From Arenibacter sp. F20364 (lineage in GTDB: Bacteria; Bacteroidota; Bacteroidia; Flavobacteriales; Flavobacteriaceae): a stretch of 64,000 bases of DNA. The position numbers were made by a program, and so were the translations under genes. The first letter of the stretch is position 1, and the number at the start of each line of letters is the position of its first letter. The stretch spans positions 1-64,000 of the forward strand of contig NZ_JALKBD010000001.1 of NCBI RefSeq assembly GCF_023015905.1, in the 5' to 3' direction. The notes beneath the pieces are model-generated. The model made no database searches. It had not been told where the DNA came from and saw nothing but the letters and a program-made list of their open reading frames with translations. This document shows positions 45,195-55,610 of the stretch, piece after piece.

Positions 45195-47435
45195 CTATTT
45201 ATTCAATTTAAACTCCAAAGTTTTGCCATTTACCAGTTCGTCATGGTTTATAAAGTAACCCTTGTGCGGTTTTCCATCAACCGTAATATTCTCAATAAAC
45301 TGGTTTTGCTCCGAAAAATTGGAAGTTATTGTAATTTTTTCCTGTTGATAATAATCACTATCCAAATGTATGGTTATCTTATTAAACCGAGGTGTTGTGA
45401 GAGAATAAATTGAATTTGCCGGGCTTATGGGATATATTCCCATCATTGAAAAAACTGCCCAGGCGGACATGGTGCCCGTATCATCATTACCAGGGAGTCC
45501 GTCAGGTGAGTTCTTATAATACTCGTCAAGCAAATGCGAAACCATTTTTTGGGTTCTCCTCTCCTCTCCCTCCACGTAATTGAATAAATAGGGATATGCG
45601 ATATCTGGCTCGTTGGCCATATCATAATGTCCCTTATCAAAGACATCCTGTAATCTTTTCACGAAAGGTTTTGCCCCTCCCATAAGCTTTATAAGACCTT
45701 TGGTATCATGAGTAACCATAAAAGAATACTGCCAGGCATTACCTTCAATAAATCCTAGATTTTTTACAAAGTTGGCCCCGGCTTCAGGGTTATAGGGAGT
45801 CAACCAAGTGCCATCATCATTCCTGGGCCTCAATAAATTAAATTCCTTATCGAATAGATTTCTGTAGGAAACGGACCTTTTGGAGAAGCGGCGATAATCC
45901 TCCTTTTTACCCAAAGTCTTGGCCAATTGGGCTATGGCATAATCTGAAATATTGTACTCCTGAGTAGTAGATACGGATCCGCTATTGGTTGTCTTGGTGG
46001 TAAGGTATCCTTGCTCCAAATAATCCTGCAGTCCCGGACGAAGGGGATTATCCTGAATCTGATCTGCGCTTTTGACCATTGCGGAATACGCCTTTTCCAC
46101 ATCAAAATCCTGGATACCCTTTAAATAGGTATCGGCAATAACAATACCTGCCGGATCACCTACCATAGTAGTCGTTTCCGTGGCATTCAACTCCCATTTT
46201 GGCAACCACCCGCTCTCATCATAGATCTGCAGCATACTCTTCACCATATTGGATTGTTGCCTTGGATAAACCAAGCTCATAAGCTGATGCAAATTACGAT
46301 ACGTATCCCATAAAGAAAACACCGTATATCTAGTATCCTGGGTCCTTAAAATTTCCCTGGTTTTCATTTTGGGATAGTCTCCATTATAATCATTCAAGGT
46401 ACTGGGGTGTATCAGTGTATGGTATAAAGCCGTATAAAACTTAACCTTATCCTCTTCCTTACCTCCTTCAACCTCAATTCTGGATAAATATTTATTCCAA
46501 TTTTGCTTAGCCTCTGCCAAAATTTGGTCGAAACTTTCTATTGCTGTTTCCTTTTCCAAATTTTCACGGGCATTTTCAATGCTAACATAAGAGACCCCAA
46601 CCTTCATTTCCACTACCGTGGGTTCTTTAAAATTATATCGCATATAACCACCTATGCTATCGCCTACAACTTCCATGGCATACCCCGGCATTACCCGTGT
46701 CTTTCCGTTGTAACCCATCCATTCAGCCTCGGCACCTTTGTAGGTGGTCGGCTTTTTCCAAACCCCAAATTCGTCCGCAGGCCGGGAAAACCGTGCTACA
46801 AAGTACACCGGATATGCTTCCTCCGGCTTATAATAACAAAACGAACCAACAGAACGAATCCCTTCAATTTCGGTTGGTGAAACGACCTTAAGGGTGGCTC
46901 CTTGTTCATTGGTAAGACCCAAGCCCAAATTTATCAAGATGTTGGCATCTCCTTCTGGAAAGAAAAATTTGCTTACCCCTACTCTGGTCGTTGCCGTGGC
47001 CTCAACTTTTATATCATATTTGTCCAAAGTATTGGAATAATAGCCAACTTCCGAAACCTCATTGGAATAGGACGTTCCATATTTTAAATAATCCACTTCC
47101 AGGCTACCCGTGGTGGGCATGGCCAAAATTACTCCAAGATCAGGGCAGCCAACACCGCTTAGATTAACGTGGCTAAACCCTGTTAAGAAGGTGTTTTCCT
47201 CTACATAGGGGGTCGACAGCCATCGACTGTCCTTTTCCAAAGGTAAATTTTGGGAACCAACCACATTAAATGGGGAAACACTAACCATTCCCCTTACCGC
47301 AATAGGTCCCGGATTGGTGGTTCCAAAGTTTGAGGTGCCAATAAAGGGGTTCACGTAGTCTACGGGTTGCTTTTGTGCATAAGCCACAAGGGTAAAAACC
47401 GTCAGTATTAATAATATTATACGTTGTAATCTCAT
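45195..47435 (-). CDS. GH92 exo-alpha-mannosidase
   Basis: The 746-residue enzyme has a signal peptide (RIILLILTVFTLVAYAQ) and begins with the family start VDYVNPFIGTSNFGTTNPGP. Further hallmarks are YTVFSLWDTYRNLHQLMSLV, GWLPKWELNATETTTMVGDP and the active-site loop DGLPGNDDTGTMSAWAVFSM. GH92 enzymes are calcium-dependent inverting alpha-mannosidases, typically acting on the alpha-mannose antennae of N-glycans. The gene is preceded by a 330-base gap that may hold an internal promoter or processing site. Neighbouring GH20, GH130 and GH29 genes support an N-glycan-type substrate. Confidence 0.95.
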   Translation of the reverse strand: MRLQRIILLILTVFTLVAYAQKQPVDYVNPFIGTSNFGTTNPGPIAVRGMVSVSPFNVVGSQNLPLEKDSRWLSTPYVEENTFLTGFSHVNLSGVGCPDLGVILAMPTTGSLEVDYLKYGTSYSNEVSEVGYYSNTLDKYDIKVEATATTRVGVSKFFFPEGDANILINLGLGLTNEQGATLKVVSPTEIEGIRSVGSFCYYKPEEAYPVYFVARFSRPADEFGVWKKPTTYKGAEAEWMGYNGKTRVMPGYAMEVVGDSIGGYMRYNFKEPTVVEMKVGVSYVSIENARENLEKETAIESFDQILAEAKQNWNKYLSRIEVEGGKEEDKVKFYTALYHTLIHPSTLNDYNGDYPKMKTREILRTQDTRYTVFSLWDTYRNLHQLMSLVYPRQQSNMVKSMLQIYDESGWLPKWELNATETTTMVGDPAGIVIADTYLKGIQDFDVEKAYSAMVKSADQIQDNPLRPGLQDYLEQGYLTTKTTNSGSVSTTQEYNISDYAIAQLAKTLGKKEDYRRFSKRSVSYRNLFDKEFNLLRPRNDDGTWLTPYNPEAGANFVKNLGFIEGNAWQYSFMVTHDTKGLIKLMGGAKPFVKRLQDVFDKGHYDMANEPDIAYPYLFNYVEGEERRTQKMVSHLLDEYYKNSPDGLPGNDDTGTMSAWAVFSMMGIYPISPANSIYSLTTPRFNKITIHLDSDYYQQEKITITSNFSEQNQFIENITVDGKPHKGYFINHDELVNGKTLEFKLNK

Positions 47436-47765
47436 TGTTCTTTTTTGATAATTTTACCTATGTTGATCTGGCTTCAATCTTTAATTCACACACCCCATAC
47501 CCCACTCTAAAGGGGAGTAATCCCTACCCAAATCACAAAGTTTAACCAGTCCATATAATATCTATCCTAATATTAAATGCTAAGAAAATCCAGGTCAACT
47601 AAAAAATCCAAAACACTTAGACTTTAGCTTTTTTAATGCTACTTCTATTAAAATTCATTCCCTTTTGAGGGGAGCCTGCCCGGCCCTTTGGCGGGGCTAG
47701 GGGCTGTTTTCTACAGGAGCTAGAGGTATATGTTCAAAAGCTTTTTATTATTTCAATACTTCCAT
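47436..47765. other. Intergenic gap within the catabolic gene set
   Basis: This 330-base gap between GH20 and GH92 contains no gene. Two short GC-rich segments, CCCCACTCTAAAGGGGAGTA near 47502 and CCCTTTTGAGGGGAGCCTGC with GGCGGGGCTAGGGGCTG near 47660-47710, can form small hairpins in AT-rich surroundings. They may be intergenic repeats or an mRNA-processing/terminator region that splits the operon. Confidence 0.4.
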
Positions 47766-50093
47766 CTATTCCACAACCACCTCATCAATAAACATCCAGG
47801 AACCTCCCCCATTGGGAGGAGTTCCTAAATTAGTTGCCACGACCTTAATATATTGGGCGGATTGCTTATCTATATCAATAACAAAATCCTGTAACTCCGA
47901 ACCAATATTGTCCGCAAAATCCCTTTTTAGGATTCCAGCACTTTTAAAAGCTTCGCCATCTTCCGATAGCAGAACCTCCATTTGAACAGGAAAATAGATA
48001 CCTGATCCCTGGTTTTCCATGGCTCCGACAGTTATCTTTTCCAATTCCGTAAGAGATTCCAGATCGATTACCAATTCCATATCGTTATCCAACCACCCTT
48101 GCCATTGTCCGTCGTGAAAATTTTTGGAGCCGCGAACTACATTTACCATCCCCAAATCCTCAGCTCCCTTATAACTATCGTGATATTTATTTATGTAGGT
48201 TACAGGTTTCCCCACAGCCTTATGATATTTAATAGTTTTCTCGAATATGGCACCCACAGGTTCACCATCTTTAAATACCTGGGCTTTGATATTGGTTGTC
48301 CTATCAATATCTACTGGAGCGGAATATTTTTCAGAGGCCGAAGTAATATCGCTACCATCTAGGGAAAACCGAATATCCGCTTGGGGAAATTCTGATTTAA
48401 GGGCAATTGATATAACACCATTTTCAGTATTGACCGAAGTTTCAGTAGTTACCTGATAGGCACTTTTGGCATAATGGACTCCCATTATCCCATATCTTTG
48501 AAATAGACTACTTACCCGGTTTGAAAAATCGTCCCAATTTCTATTATCCTTACTACTCCAAACAGCTTCCGCCAAGGCAGCCAGACGTGGATAGGTCATA
48601 TACTCCGCTTGGGCATTGGAAGGAACATATTCTGTCCATAAATTGGCCTGGCCTCCCAGAACATGCTTGGCCTGCTCCTCGCTCATTCCCTCAACGACAG
48701 GGTCAAATTGATAGACCTTGCTCAGGGGCAGGTTTCCGCCCCACGCCAAAGGTTCAGCATCTTGATCGCCTTGATAATAATCAAAATAACAATGTGAATT
48801 AGGGGTCATGACTACATCGTGACCAGCATCGGAGGCCTCCAAGCCTCCTTTTACACCGCGCCAACTCATAACGGTAGCGCCCGAAGCCAAACCGCCTTCC
48901 AAAATTTCATCCCAACCCAGCAAAGTTCTTCCTTTGGAACTCAGAAAACGTTCCATACGCCGGATAAAGTAGCTTTGCAATTCCTCAACATTTTCGAGAC
49001 CTTCCTCTTGAATTCTTTTATTGCAATCCGGACAAATTTTCCAATTGGTCTTGGTAGCCTCATCCCCTCCAATATGAATGTATTGGGAAGGAAATAACTC
49101 CATAACTTCCAGCATTACATTTTCCAAAAACTCAAATGTGGTATCTTTTCCTGGACAGTAAATTTCGGTTATGGGCCACACTCCTCCGGAAGGGACCATA
49201 ATAGGTTTTTGAAAACAGGACAATTCAGGGTATGCAGCTATGGCACTCATTACGTGTGCCGGCATTTCTATTTCCGGAACTACCGTAACTCCCCTACTAC
49301 TGGCGTAAGCAACTATTTCTTTAATATCTTCCTGGGTATAAAATCCACCGAAGGTAGCGTTTGTCCCAAATTCGGCTGTAGGCCTGGCATTCCACGGCTT
49401 GTCTTCTTGATCCACTCTAAAGCCACCTACTTCCGTTAATTTTGGATATTTCTTAATCTCTATGCGCCACCCTTGGTCATCAACCAAATGTAGGTGCAGA
49501 GTGTTCATTTTTAACAAGGCCAATTGGTCTATGGTCTCCATAACATAATCCTTATCGAAAAAGTGCCTGGAAACATCCAACATGAAACCACGCCATTCAA
49601 ATCGTGGACTATCTTTGATATCCACATTTGGAATATCCCAAAGTACATTGGAGGCCAAAGATTTGCTTTCAATTTCTATAGGAAGTAACTGTCTGATCGT
49701 TTCCAAAGCATACAAAAAACCATTATATCCTTTGGCATTTATTACAACATTATCATCCGTCACATGTAAGGAATATTCCTCCTCGCCCATAGATGGATCC
49801 TTGGATAATTCAACAAAATTCATATCGGGAACGGTAGATACCACCTCCATATTCCATCCGGCGGCTACGGAAAATTTATCCTGCAATATTTCCAAGGTTT
49901 TCACCATGTCCTCTTCCACCACAAATTTTGTATCCTTGGTAAACCGAAAAGCCCCTGGGCTAAACTTCACTTCCGTGGGCTTGGGAACGATATTTATGTC
50001 ACTTTGCGCAAAAATCGTTTTGCTTTCCTCTCCACAGCCCACTAAAAATACCAGCAGGAATACACTTAAGCCTCGCGCTATTACGTTTTTCAT
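47766..50093 (-). CDS. GH20 beta-N-acetylhexosaminidase lipoprotein
   Basis: The 775-residue lipoprotein has Cys20 in VFLVGC. A GH20 N-terminal domain (about 35-160) and catalytic barrel (165-520) follow: HLHLVDDQGWRIEIKKYPKL and YIHIGGDEATKTNW with the catalytic pair Asp344-Glu345, then LGWDEILEGG. After the barrel come a chitobiase-type beta domain (ADIRFSLDGSDITSASEKYS) and a discoidin-like module ending GGGSWMFIDEVVVE. It releases terminal GlcNAc or GalNAc by substrate-assisted catalysis, probably at the cell surface. It lies 53 bases after the CBM9-like gene. Confidence 0.95.
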   Translation of the reverse strand: MKNVIARGLSVFLLVFLVGCGEESKTIFAQSDINIVPKPTEVKFSPGAFRFTKDTKFVVEEDMVKTLEILQDKFSVAAGWNMEVVSTVPDMNFVELSKDPSMGEEEYSLHVTDDNVVINAKGYNGFLYALETIRQLLPIEIESKSLASNVLWDIPNVDIKDSPRFEWRGFMLDVSRHFFDKDYVMETIDQLALLKMNTLHLHLVDDQGWRIEIKKYPKLTEVGGFRVDQEDKPWNARPTAEFGTNATFGGFYTQEDIKEIVAYASSRGVTVVPEIEMPAHVMSAIAAYPELSCFQKPIMVPSGGVWPITEIYCPGKDTTFEFLENVMLEVMELFPSQYIHIGGDEATKTNWKICPDCNKRIQEEGLENVEELQSYFIRRMERFLSSKGRTLLGWDEILEGGLASGATVMSWRGVKGGLEASDAGHDVVMTPNSHCYFDYYQGDQDAEPLAWGGNLPLSKVYQFDPVVEGMSEEQAKHVLGGQANLWTEYVPSNAQAEYMTYPRLAALAEAVWSSKDNRNWDDFSNRVSSLFQRYGIMGVHYAKSAYQVTTETSVNTENGVISIALKSEFPQADIRFSLDGSDITSASEKYSAPVDIDRTTNIKAQVFKDGEPVGAIFEKTIKYHKAVGKPVTYINKYHDSYKGAEDLGMVNVVRGSKNFHDGQWQGWLDNDMELVIDLESLTELEKITVGAMENQGSGIYFPVQMEVLLSEDGEAFKSAGILKRDFADNIGSELQDFVIDIDKQSAQYIKVVATNLGTPPNGGGSWMFIDEVVVE

Positions 50094-50146
50094 TTTAACT
50101 CCACTATTTACTTAAATCGACCCCTCCTAAAATTTACTGGAACGAA

Positions 50147-51220
50147 TTAATTTTTATCATCCATACTTCGAAATTCCCCGTCTTCCTTAATCACCAATAC
50201 TTTTCCTGTAAATGGACTCTTTACCCAAATATTATAACCAAATCCATGCTTTTCCAAACTAGGTTTTATGGTCTTTCCCAAAATATTCTTTGGCATTGCC
50301 ACTGACTTTTCAGCATCTTTTTTCCCCTGCAAAACTCCCCTGTAGAGCGAATACAAATGCCATTTTATATAATCATCATTAGGAATTGAAAAACTGGCAA
50401 TTCCACCTGCTTCTTTGGAAGAAAAATAAACGTAACCCCAATGCTCCGGCTCATGCATGTTAATAACGCCCTGTGGTGACCACACCCAGTTATACTCGGG
50501 CAGGAACTTTCCTTTATCGTCTTTTTTTCTGGAATAACGCCCGTCCGTTAGATCGAATTTCCAATTGACCCTGGAAAAGTTGATCCTCCAAAAATCGTTC
50601 TCCGGCACATTACCACCGCTGCTTGCCTCGGTTATCACCTTCCATGGAATAGCTATTTCTACCATCCAACCTTTGTCGGTATCCGATGAATCATTCAATG
50701 TTCCATCTATACTCACGGCCGATTTAACCCCTTGAATATCCCAACTATCCACCACTTTACCATGATTTCTATAAGGCTTGGTCAAAAACAAATCCCAAAG
50801 AGTATTATGGGCATTCATCTCATATTCGTAATAATTGTGTGTATCCCCATCCGGGTCTATAAAAATCTCAAAATCATTGTTGTAAAAAATAACGGTGTCC
50901 CTTTGTTTTAAAGTGGCCCATACATGGGGCTCCTCCATTTCCGCCAAAATATATAGGTAGTCATTGTCCCACAACATTTTCATTCTGGTCCTGTAATCAG
51001 GTATCATTTTGCCTTCGATATCAATATAATCCTGGGACCAAGTCGCTTTTTGCCAAGAAGCATCATCGCCTTTCCCGTCTATACTCAGGGTTTCACTTGC
51101 CTTATACGCAATATAGTTTCTTGGCACAAGCTCTTGCCCTTTTACAGTGGCAATGCCAGCGCAGAAAAGCAAAAGCGCTAATGACCAGGTTCTGCTGTGG
51201 ATTGAAAAAGTGGTCTTCAT
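50147..51220 (-). CDS. CBM9-like carbohydrate-binding protein
   Basis: The 357-residue protein has a signal peptide (SLALLLFCAGIATVKGQ). The following CBM9/DOMON-like beta-sandwich has LSIDGKGDDASWQKATWSQD, MKMLWDNDYLYILAEMEEPH and DTVIFYNNDFEIFIDPDGDT, then GWMVEIAIPWKVITEA. The C-terminal third (KWHLYSLYRGVLQGKKDAEK) is typical of stand-alone 'carbohydrate-binding family 9-like' proteins in Bacteroidetes PULs. It probably binds glycan or product outside the cytoplasm. It lies between GH130 and GH20 with gaps of 57 and 53 bases, so it belongs to the operon. Confidence 0.88.
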   Translation of the reverse strand: MKTTFSIHSRTWSLALLLFCAGIATVKGQELVPRNYIAYKASETLSIDGKGDDASWQKATWSQDYIDIEGKMIPDYRTRMKMLWDNDYLYILAEMEEPHVWATLKQRDTVIFYNNDFEIFIDPDGDTHNYYEYEMNAHNTLWDLFLTKPYRNHGKVVDSWDIQGVKSAVSIDGTLNDSSDTDKGWMVEIAIPWKVITEASSGGNVPENDFWRINFSRVNWKFDLTDGRYSRKKDDKGKFLPEYNWVWSPQGVINMHEPEHWGYVYFSSKEAGGIASFSIPNDDYIKWHLYSLYRGVLQGKKDAEKSVAMPKNILGKTIKPSLEKHGFGYNIWVKSPFTGKVLVIKEDGEFRSMDDKN

Positions 51221-51277
51221 ATTTCGATTTTAATGATTTCTATTTATTAAGCACAAGCTGGGCAGAATAAACCCAGA

Positions 51278-52243
51278 TTACAGACTATTCTCCTTCGTAA
51301 ATTTTACAATTTCAGATATACGTCCAAATGCCAAGCCGGTAACCGTATCAGCAGCCCCATAATAGATGGCGACCTTATCCTCTTCCGTTGAATGTAGCGC
51401 AGCACATGGAAAAACTACATTTGGCACATCACCCACACATTCATAATTCGTCTGAGGTGACAACAAATAGGGTTTGGTTCTATACAAAACCTGATCTGGC
51501 CGCTCTTTATCCAAAATAGCCGCTCCCATGGAATATCTAAATCCGTTGCAAGTATTTATTACCCCATGATAAAAGGTTAACCAGCCCTCATCCGTTAATA
51601 TGGGAATTGGCCCGGCACCAATTTTGGTACACTGCCATGCACTGTCCACAAAAGGGGTTACCTTCATTACACAGCGATGCTCTCCCCAATATTTCATATC
51701 AGGACTATAGCTAATGTAAATATCCCCAAATGGGGTGTGTCCATTATCACTTGGGCGACTCAACATGGCATATTTCCCGTCTATTTTCCCAGGGAACAAT
51801 ACACCATTTCTATTGAAGGGCAGAAAGGCATTTTCACATTGAAAAAATTCCTTAAAATCGAAAGTATACCCAATACCAATAGTTGGGCCATTATAACCGT
51901 TGCACCAGGTTATCCAATACCTATCCTCTATGAAGACCACCCTGGGATCGTACTTATACTCAGATTCTATCATATTGGTATTGCCCGCCTGAAATTGAAT
52001 GGGCTCATGGTTTATGTCCCAATCTATCCCATTCTTACTAAAACCGGCAAAAATATTCATTTGAACCGCCTTGTTATCACAACGGAATACTCCGGCAAAA
52101 CCATCTTGGAACGGTACTACCGCGCTATTAAAAATACTGTTGGAAGATGGAATTGCATCTCTCTTAACCACAGGGTTCTCTGTATATCGCCAAACTACAT
52201 CTGCACTATTGGCAGGCCTTTCTTGCCATGGAATGTTACTCAC
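51278..52243 (-). CDS. GH130 beta-mannoside phosphorylase
   Basis: The 321-residue cytoplasmic protein has no signal peptide. GH130 landmarks are [40 protein letters not shown] with the general acid probably Asp99, [20 protein letters not shown] and [20 protein letters not shown]. The family uses inorganic phosphate to cleave beta-mannosides, including Man-beta-1,4-GlcNAc from the N-glycan core, yielding mannose-1-phosphate. Being cytoplasmic, it would act after import by the symporter encoded 91 bases upstream. Exact specificity (Man-GlcNAc, mannobiose or Man-Glc) cannot be read here, but the GH92/GH20 context favours Man-GlcNAc. Confidence 0.9.
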   Translation of the reverse strand: MSNIPWQERPANSADVVWRYTENPVVKRDAIPSSNSIFNSAVVPFQDGFAGVFRCDNKAVQMNIFAGFSKNGIDWDINHEPIQFQAGNTNMIESEYKYDPRVVFIEDRYWITWCNGYNGPTIGIGYTFDFKEFFQCENAFLPFNRNGVLFPGKIDGKYAMLSRPSDNGHTPFGDIYISYSPDMKYWGEHRCVMKVTPFVDSAWQCTKIGAGPIPILTDEGWLTFYHGVINTCNGFRYSMGAAILDKERPDQVLYRTKPYLLSPQTNYECVGDVPNVVFPCAALHSTEEDKVAIYYGAADTVTGLAFGRISEIVKFTKENSL

Positions 52244-52333
52244 TATGTTTTGATTTAAAAATTACAATTAAACTCTTTCACTACCTAATGTACGCCCTCC
52301 AAAACTTTGATCAAGGGAGTGATCCCTTTTATT

Positions 52334-54211
52334 TTAATTGGGTATTTGCCTCACCTTATCCAGCCAGGTAAACTTTAGAAATGTAGTGGTTACCCCAAAA
52401 ACTGCCAATGCAATGATCGCCTTTGGGTAATCCCTGATCATAAAATATATGGGCAGAACGATCATACTAGACTGCCAAATGATACCAACGGCACAGTTCA
52501 TCATGTCCCACCAAAACTCGTTGTTCTTTTCAAAACTAGGATCCTCTGCCTTTAATTCTTTATAGACAGGATTCCACCAGCCCCAAGGCTTCACATTTTT
52601 ATAGAACGATTTAAGCACTTCTTTATCCGTAGGGGGACTAAAATAGGTTCCCAAAAATGACCCCAGCATTGAAACCCCAAAAATAATTGGGAAAAGATAA
52701 ATGGCGTGCACATGGGAAAGATCGTACAACAAAGTACCCTCCATAAAATTGCCCTTGTTGTTATCCAACACAAATTGCAATGAAGCTATAATCAAACCGG
52801 ACAGCATTCCCCAAAAATAGCCCCATCCGTTAAATCGCCACCATATCCATTTTAAAAAATTAGCTGCCACGTACCCCCCAAATAAGGCACTTGTTATCCA
52901 AAGCGTCAGCGAATTGATGGAATCTGCAAAAAAACCCATAAAAACACCAAGGAAGACCACTAAAAAGGAGGCAATATGACTCACCTTAATATAGTGCTTA
53001 TGTGAAGCATCGGGTCTAAAATATTTTTTATAGATGTCATTGACCAAATAAGCCGGGCCCGCATTTACAAAAGCGGAAAAAGTAGACATAAAAGCTGCGA
53101 GCAACCCTGCCAACAACAATCCCTTTATCCCCACCGGTACATGAAAATTAATTACTTTGGGTAGTATAACCTCTAATTCCGCACCTGTAAGTCCAGGGTT
53201 TCCAATCATTTCAGGAGTCAGTACCACCAAGGCGATGACAACAATCCCAGTAATAAGCAAATATCTGGGGATAAACAATACCAGATTGGTAAACCCGCTC
53301 ATATATGCAGCATCCTTTACCGTTCTGGTAGACAATATTCTCTGGAGGTCATAACTAGGGGTTGGTCCCGCTATACTGGCAAAGAAACCCTTAAAAAGAG
53401 TCATTCCTATCAAGGCACCGAACATCTTATAACCCTCAGAATCTATCAAATGGTTGAAGGCCTGAAATTCCTTATCCCAGTGAGTACCCAATTCCCAGCC
53501 AAAAAATACATTTTTCCATTCGGCACTTATTACCGAATTGATCTCTACATCGGAAAAAGCAAAAAAAGCGTAACCTGCCACAAGTATTCCCGCAACGACC
53601 ATAATAATGTATTGCAATACTTCTGTGGCTACTACCGAGAACATCCCGCCCTTTATGGTATAAATGGTCGTGAGAAATATAATGACCATCGCGTAGGCCT
53701 GTTCGGAGTTCAACAAAATCATCTCCCCTATTTGCAAAGTCATGTCCCATGGTAGGATAATCGTCAAAAATTTACCGACACCTTCAAAGAAATAAGCTAT
53801 AAAGCCTACGGCTGCAACAATAGCGAAGACAGCAACAATACTATGGGAAGCCCTCCCTGCCCTATCGTCCCCGAAACGGGTAAGTATCCATTCCGATCCA
53901 GTCATAATATTGGAACGCCGAATCCAAACGGCCAAAAACATCATAACAAAAATTTGGTTCCATATTGGCCAAAGCCACATGAACATAAAGCTCTTTACTC
54001 CATACAAAAACAGGATACCGACCATCCAGGCGGTACCGGAAACATCAAACATACCAGACCCATTACTGAGTCCCAGGTAATACCATTTTATATTGTTCCC
54101 CCCCAAAAAATAAGACTTAAGTCCCTTGGATGCTTTTTTGGACACCCAAATACCTACGAAGAGGGTCAACACAATATATGCAACAATTATTGCTACATCG
54201 ATTACATTCAT
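52334..54211 (-). CDS. Sodium:solute symporter (SSS family)
   Basis: The 625-residue inner-membrane protein has about 14-15 hydrophobic segments. It begins VAIIVAYIVLTLFVGIWVSK and YFLGGNNIKWYYLGLSNGSG, the usual SSS start. Core landmarks are FFEGVGKFLTIILPW and GIKGLLLAGLLAAFMSTFSA, then FVNAGPAYLVNDIYKKYF. SSS proteins couple Na+ to uptake of sugars, amino acids or related solutes. As first gene of the minus-strand catabolic set, it likely imports the disaccharide or monosaccharide released in the periplasm. A 313-base divergent gap to the kinase gene should carry both promoters; no clear operator is visible there. Confidence 0.93.
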   Translation of the reverse strand: MNVIDVAIIVAYIVLTLFVGIWVSKKASKGLKSYFLGGNNIKWYYLGLSNGSGMFDVSGTAWMVGILFLYGVKSFMFMWLWPIWNQIFVMMFLAVWIRRSNIMTGSEWILTRFGDDRAGRASHSIVAVFAIVAAVGFIAYFFEGVGKFLTIILPWDMTLQIGEMILLNSEQAYAMVIIFLTTIYTIKGGMFSVVATEVLQYIIMVVAGILVAGYAFFAFSDVEINSVISAEWKNVFFGWELGTHWDKEFQAFNHLIDSEGYKMFGALIGMTLFKGFFASIAGPTPSYDLQRILSTRTVKDAAYMSGFTNLVLFIPRYLLITGIVVIALVVLTPEMIGNPGLTGAELEVILPKVINFHVPVGIKGLLLAGLLAAFMSTFSAFVNAGPAYLVNDIYKKYFRPDASHKHYIKVSHIASFLVVFLGVFMGFFADSINSLTLWITSALFGGYVAANFLKWIWWRFNGWGYFWGMLSGLIIASLQFVLDNNKGNFMEGTLLYDLSHVHAIYLFPIIFGVSMLGSFLGTYFSPPTDKEVLKSFYKNVKPWGWWNPVYKELKAEDPSFEKNNEFWWDMMNCAVGIIWQSSMIVLPIYFMIRDYPKAIIALAVFGVTTTFLKFTWLDKVRQIPN

Positions 54212-54524
54212 ACAAATTAATTTTTAGGCTGAAGCAAAAAGCTTATCAGCCAGGAATATTTTTCAAGATAGTGGTAAAAAAACACTACAACCCTGTGTTT
54301 TTTCTCTCCAATAGTCAACTACTCTTATTTTTTTTATAAATTCCCCAAATTTTCAAGACTGTATTGGCGGCAATTCAAAAAAAAGAAGTTAAACCAACAT
54401 GGTAATTCCGCTTACCAGAACTAAATATTCGATTTTTTTTCAGGAAGAAGAATAAAATTAGACCAACAACCAACCCGTAAAGCCGAACGCCAATTTTTAG
54501 AAATATAGACTGTGATCAAGACTT

Positions 54525-55610
54525 ATGCTAATCAAAAAACTAAATTATAAATTACTTAGTAGAAATAGTTCCGGCGATTTCAACATAAATTACAGGCACC
54601 ATATCATTTTTTGGGCGGTATATATCCTATTCAATATTTTCCGTTGGGGCAATCTGCATCAAGATTTTGCCTATTCCATAAAAACCAACTTGTTGGGTTT
54701 CCCCATACACATGGTCTTGGCCTACTTCAATATATATTTTCTGATGCCAAAATTTGTATATACAAAGCGCTATATCACCTATACCGTTTTGCTTGTGGCA
54801 TCTTTATTCATAGGTCTATTGATAAAATTCAACCTCACCTATTATCTGGTAAGCAATAATGTAATGCCTGAAGCCGGGGATGTTGAAAGCCTCACTCTCA
54901 ATTATGCCATAGTTACCATGTTGGGAGAACTTTATGTAATGTCTTTTGTTACGGCCATAAAAATTACGGTGGACTGGTTAAATGAAAATAGCAAACTCCA
55001 TGAACTGGAAAAAAGACAGTTGACCACAGAATTAAAATTCCTAAGATCACAGGTCTCCCCGCATTTCTTTTTTAATACACTAAATAATATTTATTCCCTG
55101 ACCTTGGAAAAATCGGACAGAGCACCCCAAATTGTACTGAGGTTGTCAGAATTAATGCGTTATTTGCTGTATGCCACGGACAAACCATATCAAGATTTGA
55201 CCAAAGAAATTGAATGTATCCAAAACTATATTGATTTGGAACGAATCCGATTTGACAATTCCTTAAAAATTGATATGAATGTTTCGGGGGATATTGAAGG
55301 AAAAGGCATAGCTCCCATGCTATTGATGCCCTTTGTTGAAAACTGCTTTAAACATGGCGCCAGCAAAAATATTGGCAAAATGTACATTAAAATAAAATTC
55401 GAGGTAGTGGACGATATCCTAAATTTTGAAATCAGCAATAACATCCCTCCAAGCAAAACACGGGAAAAATTAAAAAATGCGGATTGCGGCATCGGTCTCA
55501 ACAATGTAAAAAAACGTTTAAAATTGGGGTACGAACCACAGGATTACAATCTTTCCATATTTGAAAAAGACAAAATGTTTAATGTTATTCTTAATTTAAA
55601 AGTGAAATGA
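54525..55610 (+). CDS. LytS-type sensor histidine kinase
   Basis: The 361-residue protein has four N-terminal transmembrane helices (about 27-45, 60-78, 85-105, 128-150) and a short linker. A His_kinase domain follows, with the phospho-acceptor motif SQVSPHFFFNTLNNIYS (His180). The ATPase part contains PMLLMPFVENCFKHGA (N box) and GIGLNNVKKRLKLGY (G box). There is no large extracytoplasmic sensor, so the membrane helices probably sense the signal. It overlaps the response-regulator gene by four bases and is divergent from the symporter/PUL operon, the natural target for the pair. Confidence 0.93.
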   Translation: MLIKKLNYKLLSRNSSGDFNINYRHHIIFWAVYILFNIFRWGNLHQDFAYSIKTNLLGFPIHMVLAYFNIYFLMPKFVYTKRYITYTVLLVASLFIGLLIKFNLTYYLVSNNVMPEAGDVESLTLNYAIVTMLGELYVMSFVTAIKITVDWLNENSKLHELEKRQLTTELKFLRSQVSPHFFFNTLNNIYSLTLEKSDRAPQIVLRLSELMRYLLYATDKPYQDLTKEIECIQNYIDLERIRFDNSLKIDMNVSGDIEGKGIAPMLLMPFVENCFKHGASKNIGKMYIKIKFEVVDDILNFEISNNIPPSKTREKLKNADCGIGLNNVKKRLKLGYEPQDYNLSIFEKDKMFNVILNLKVK

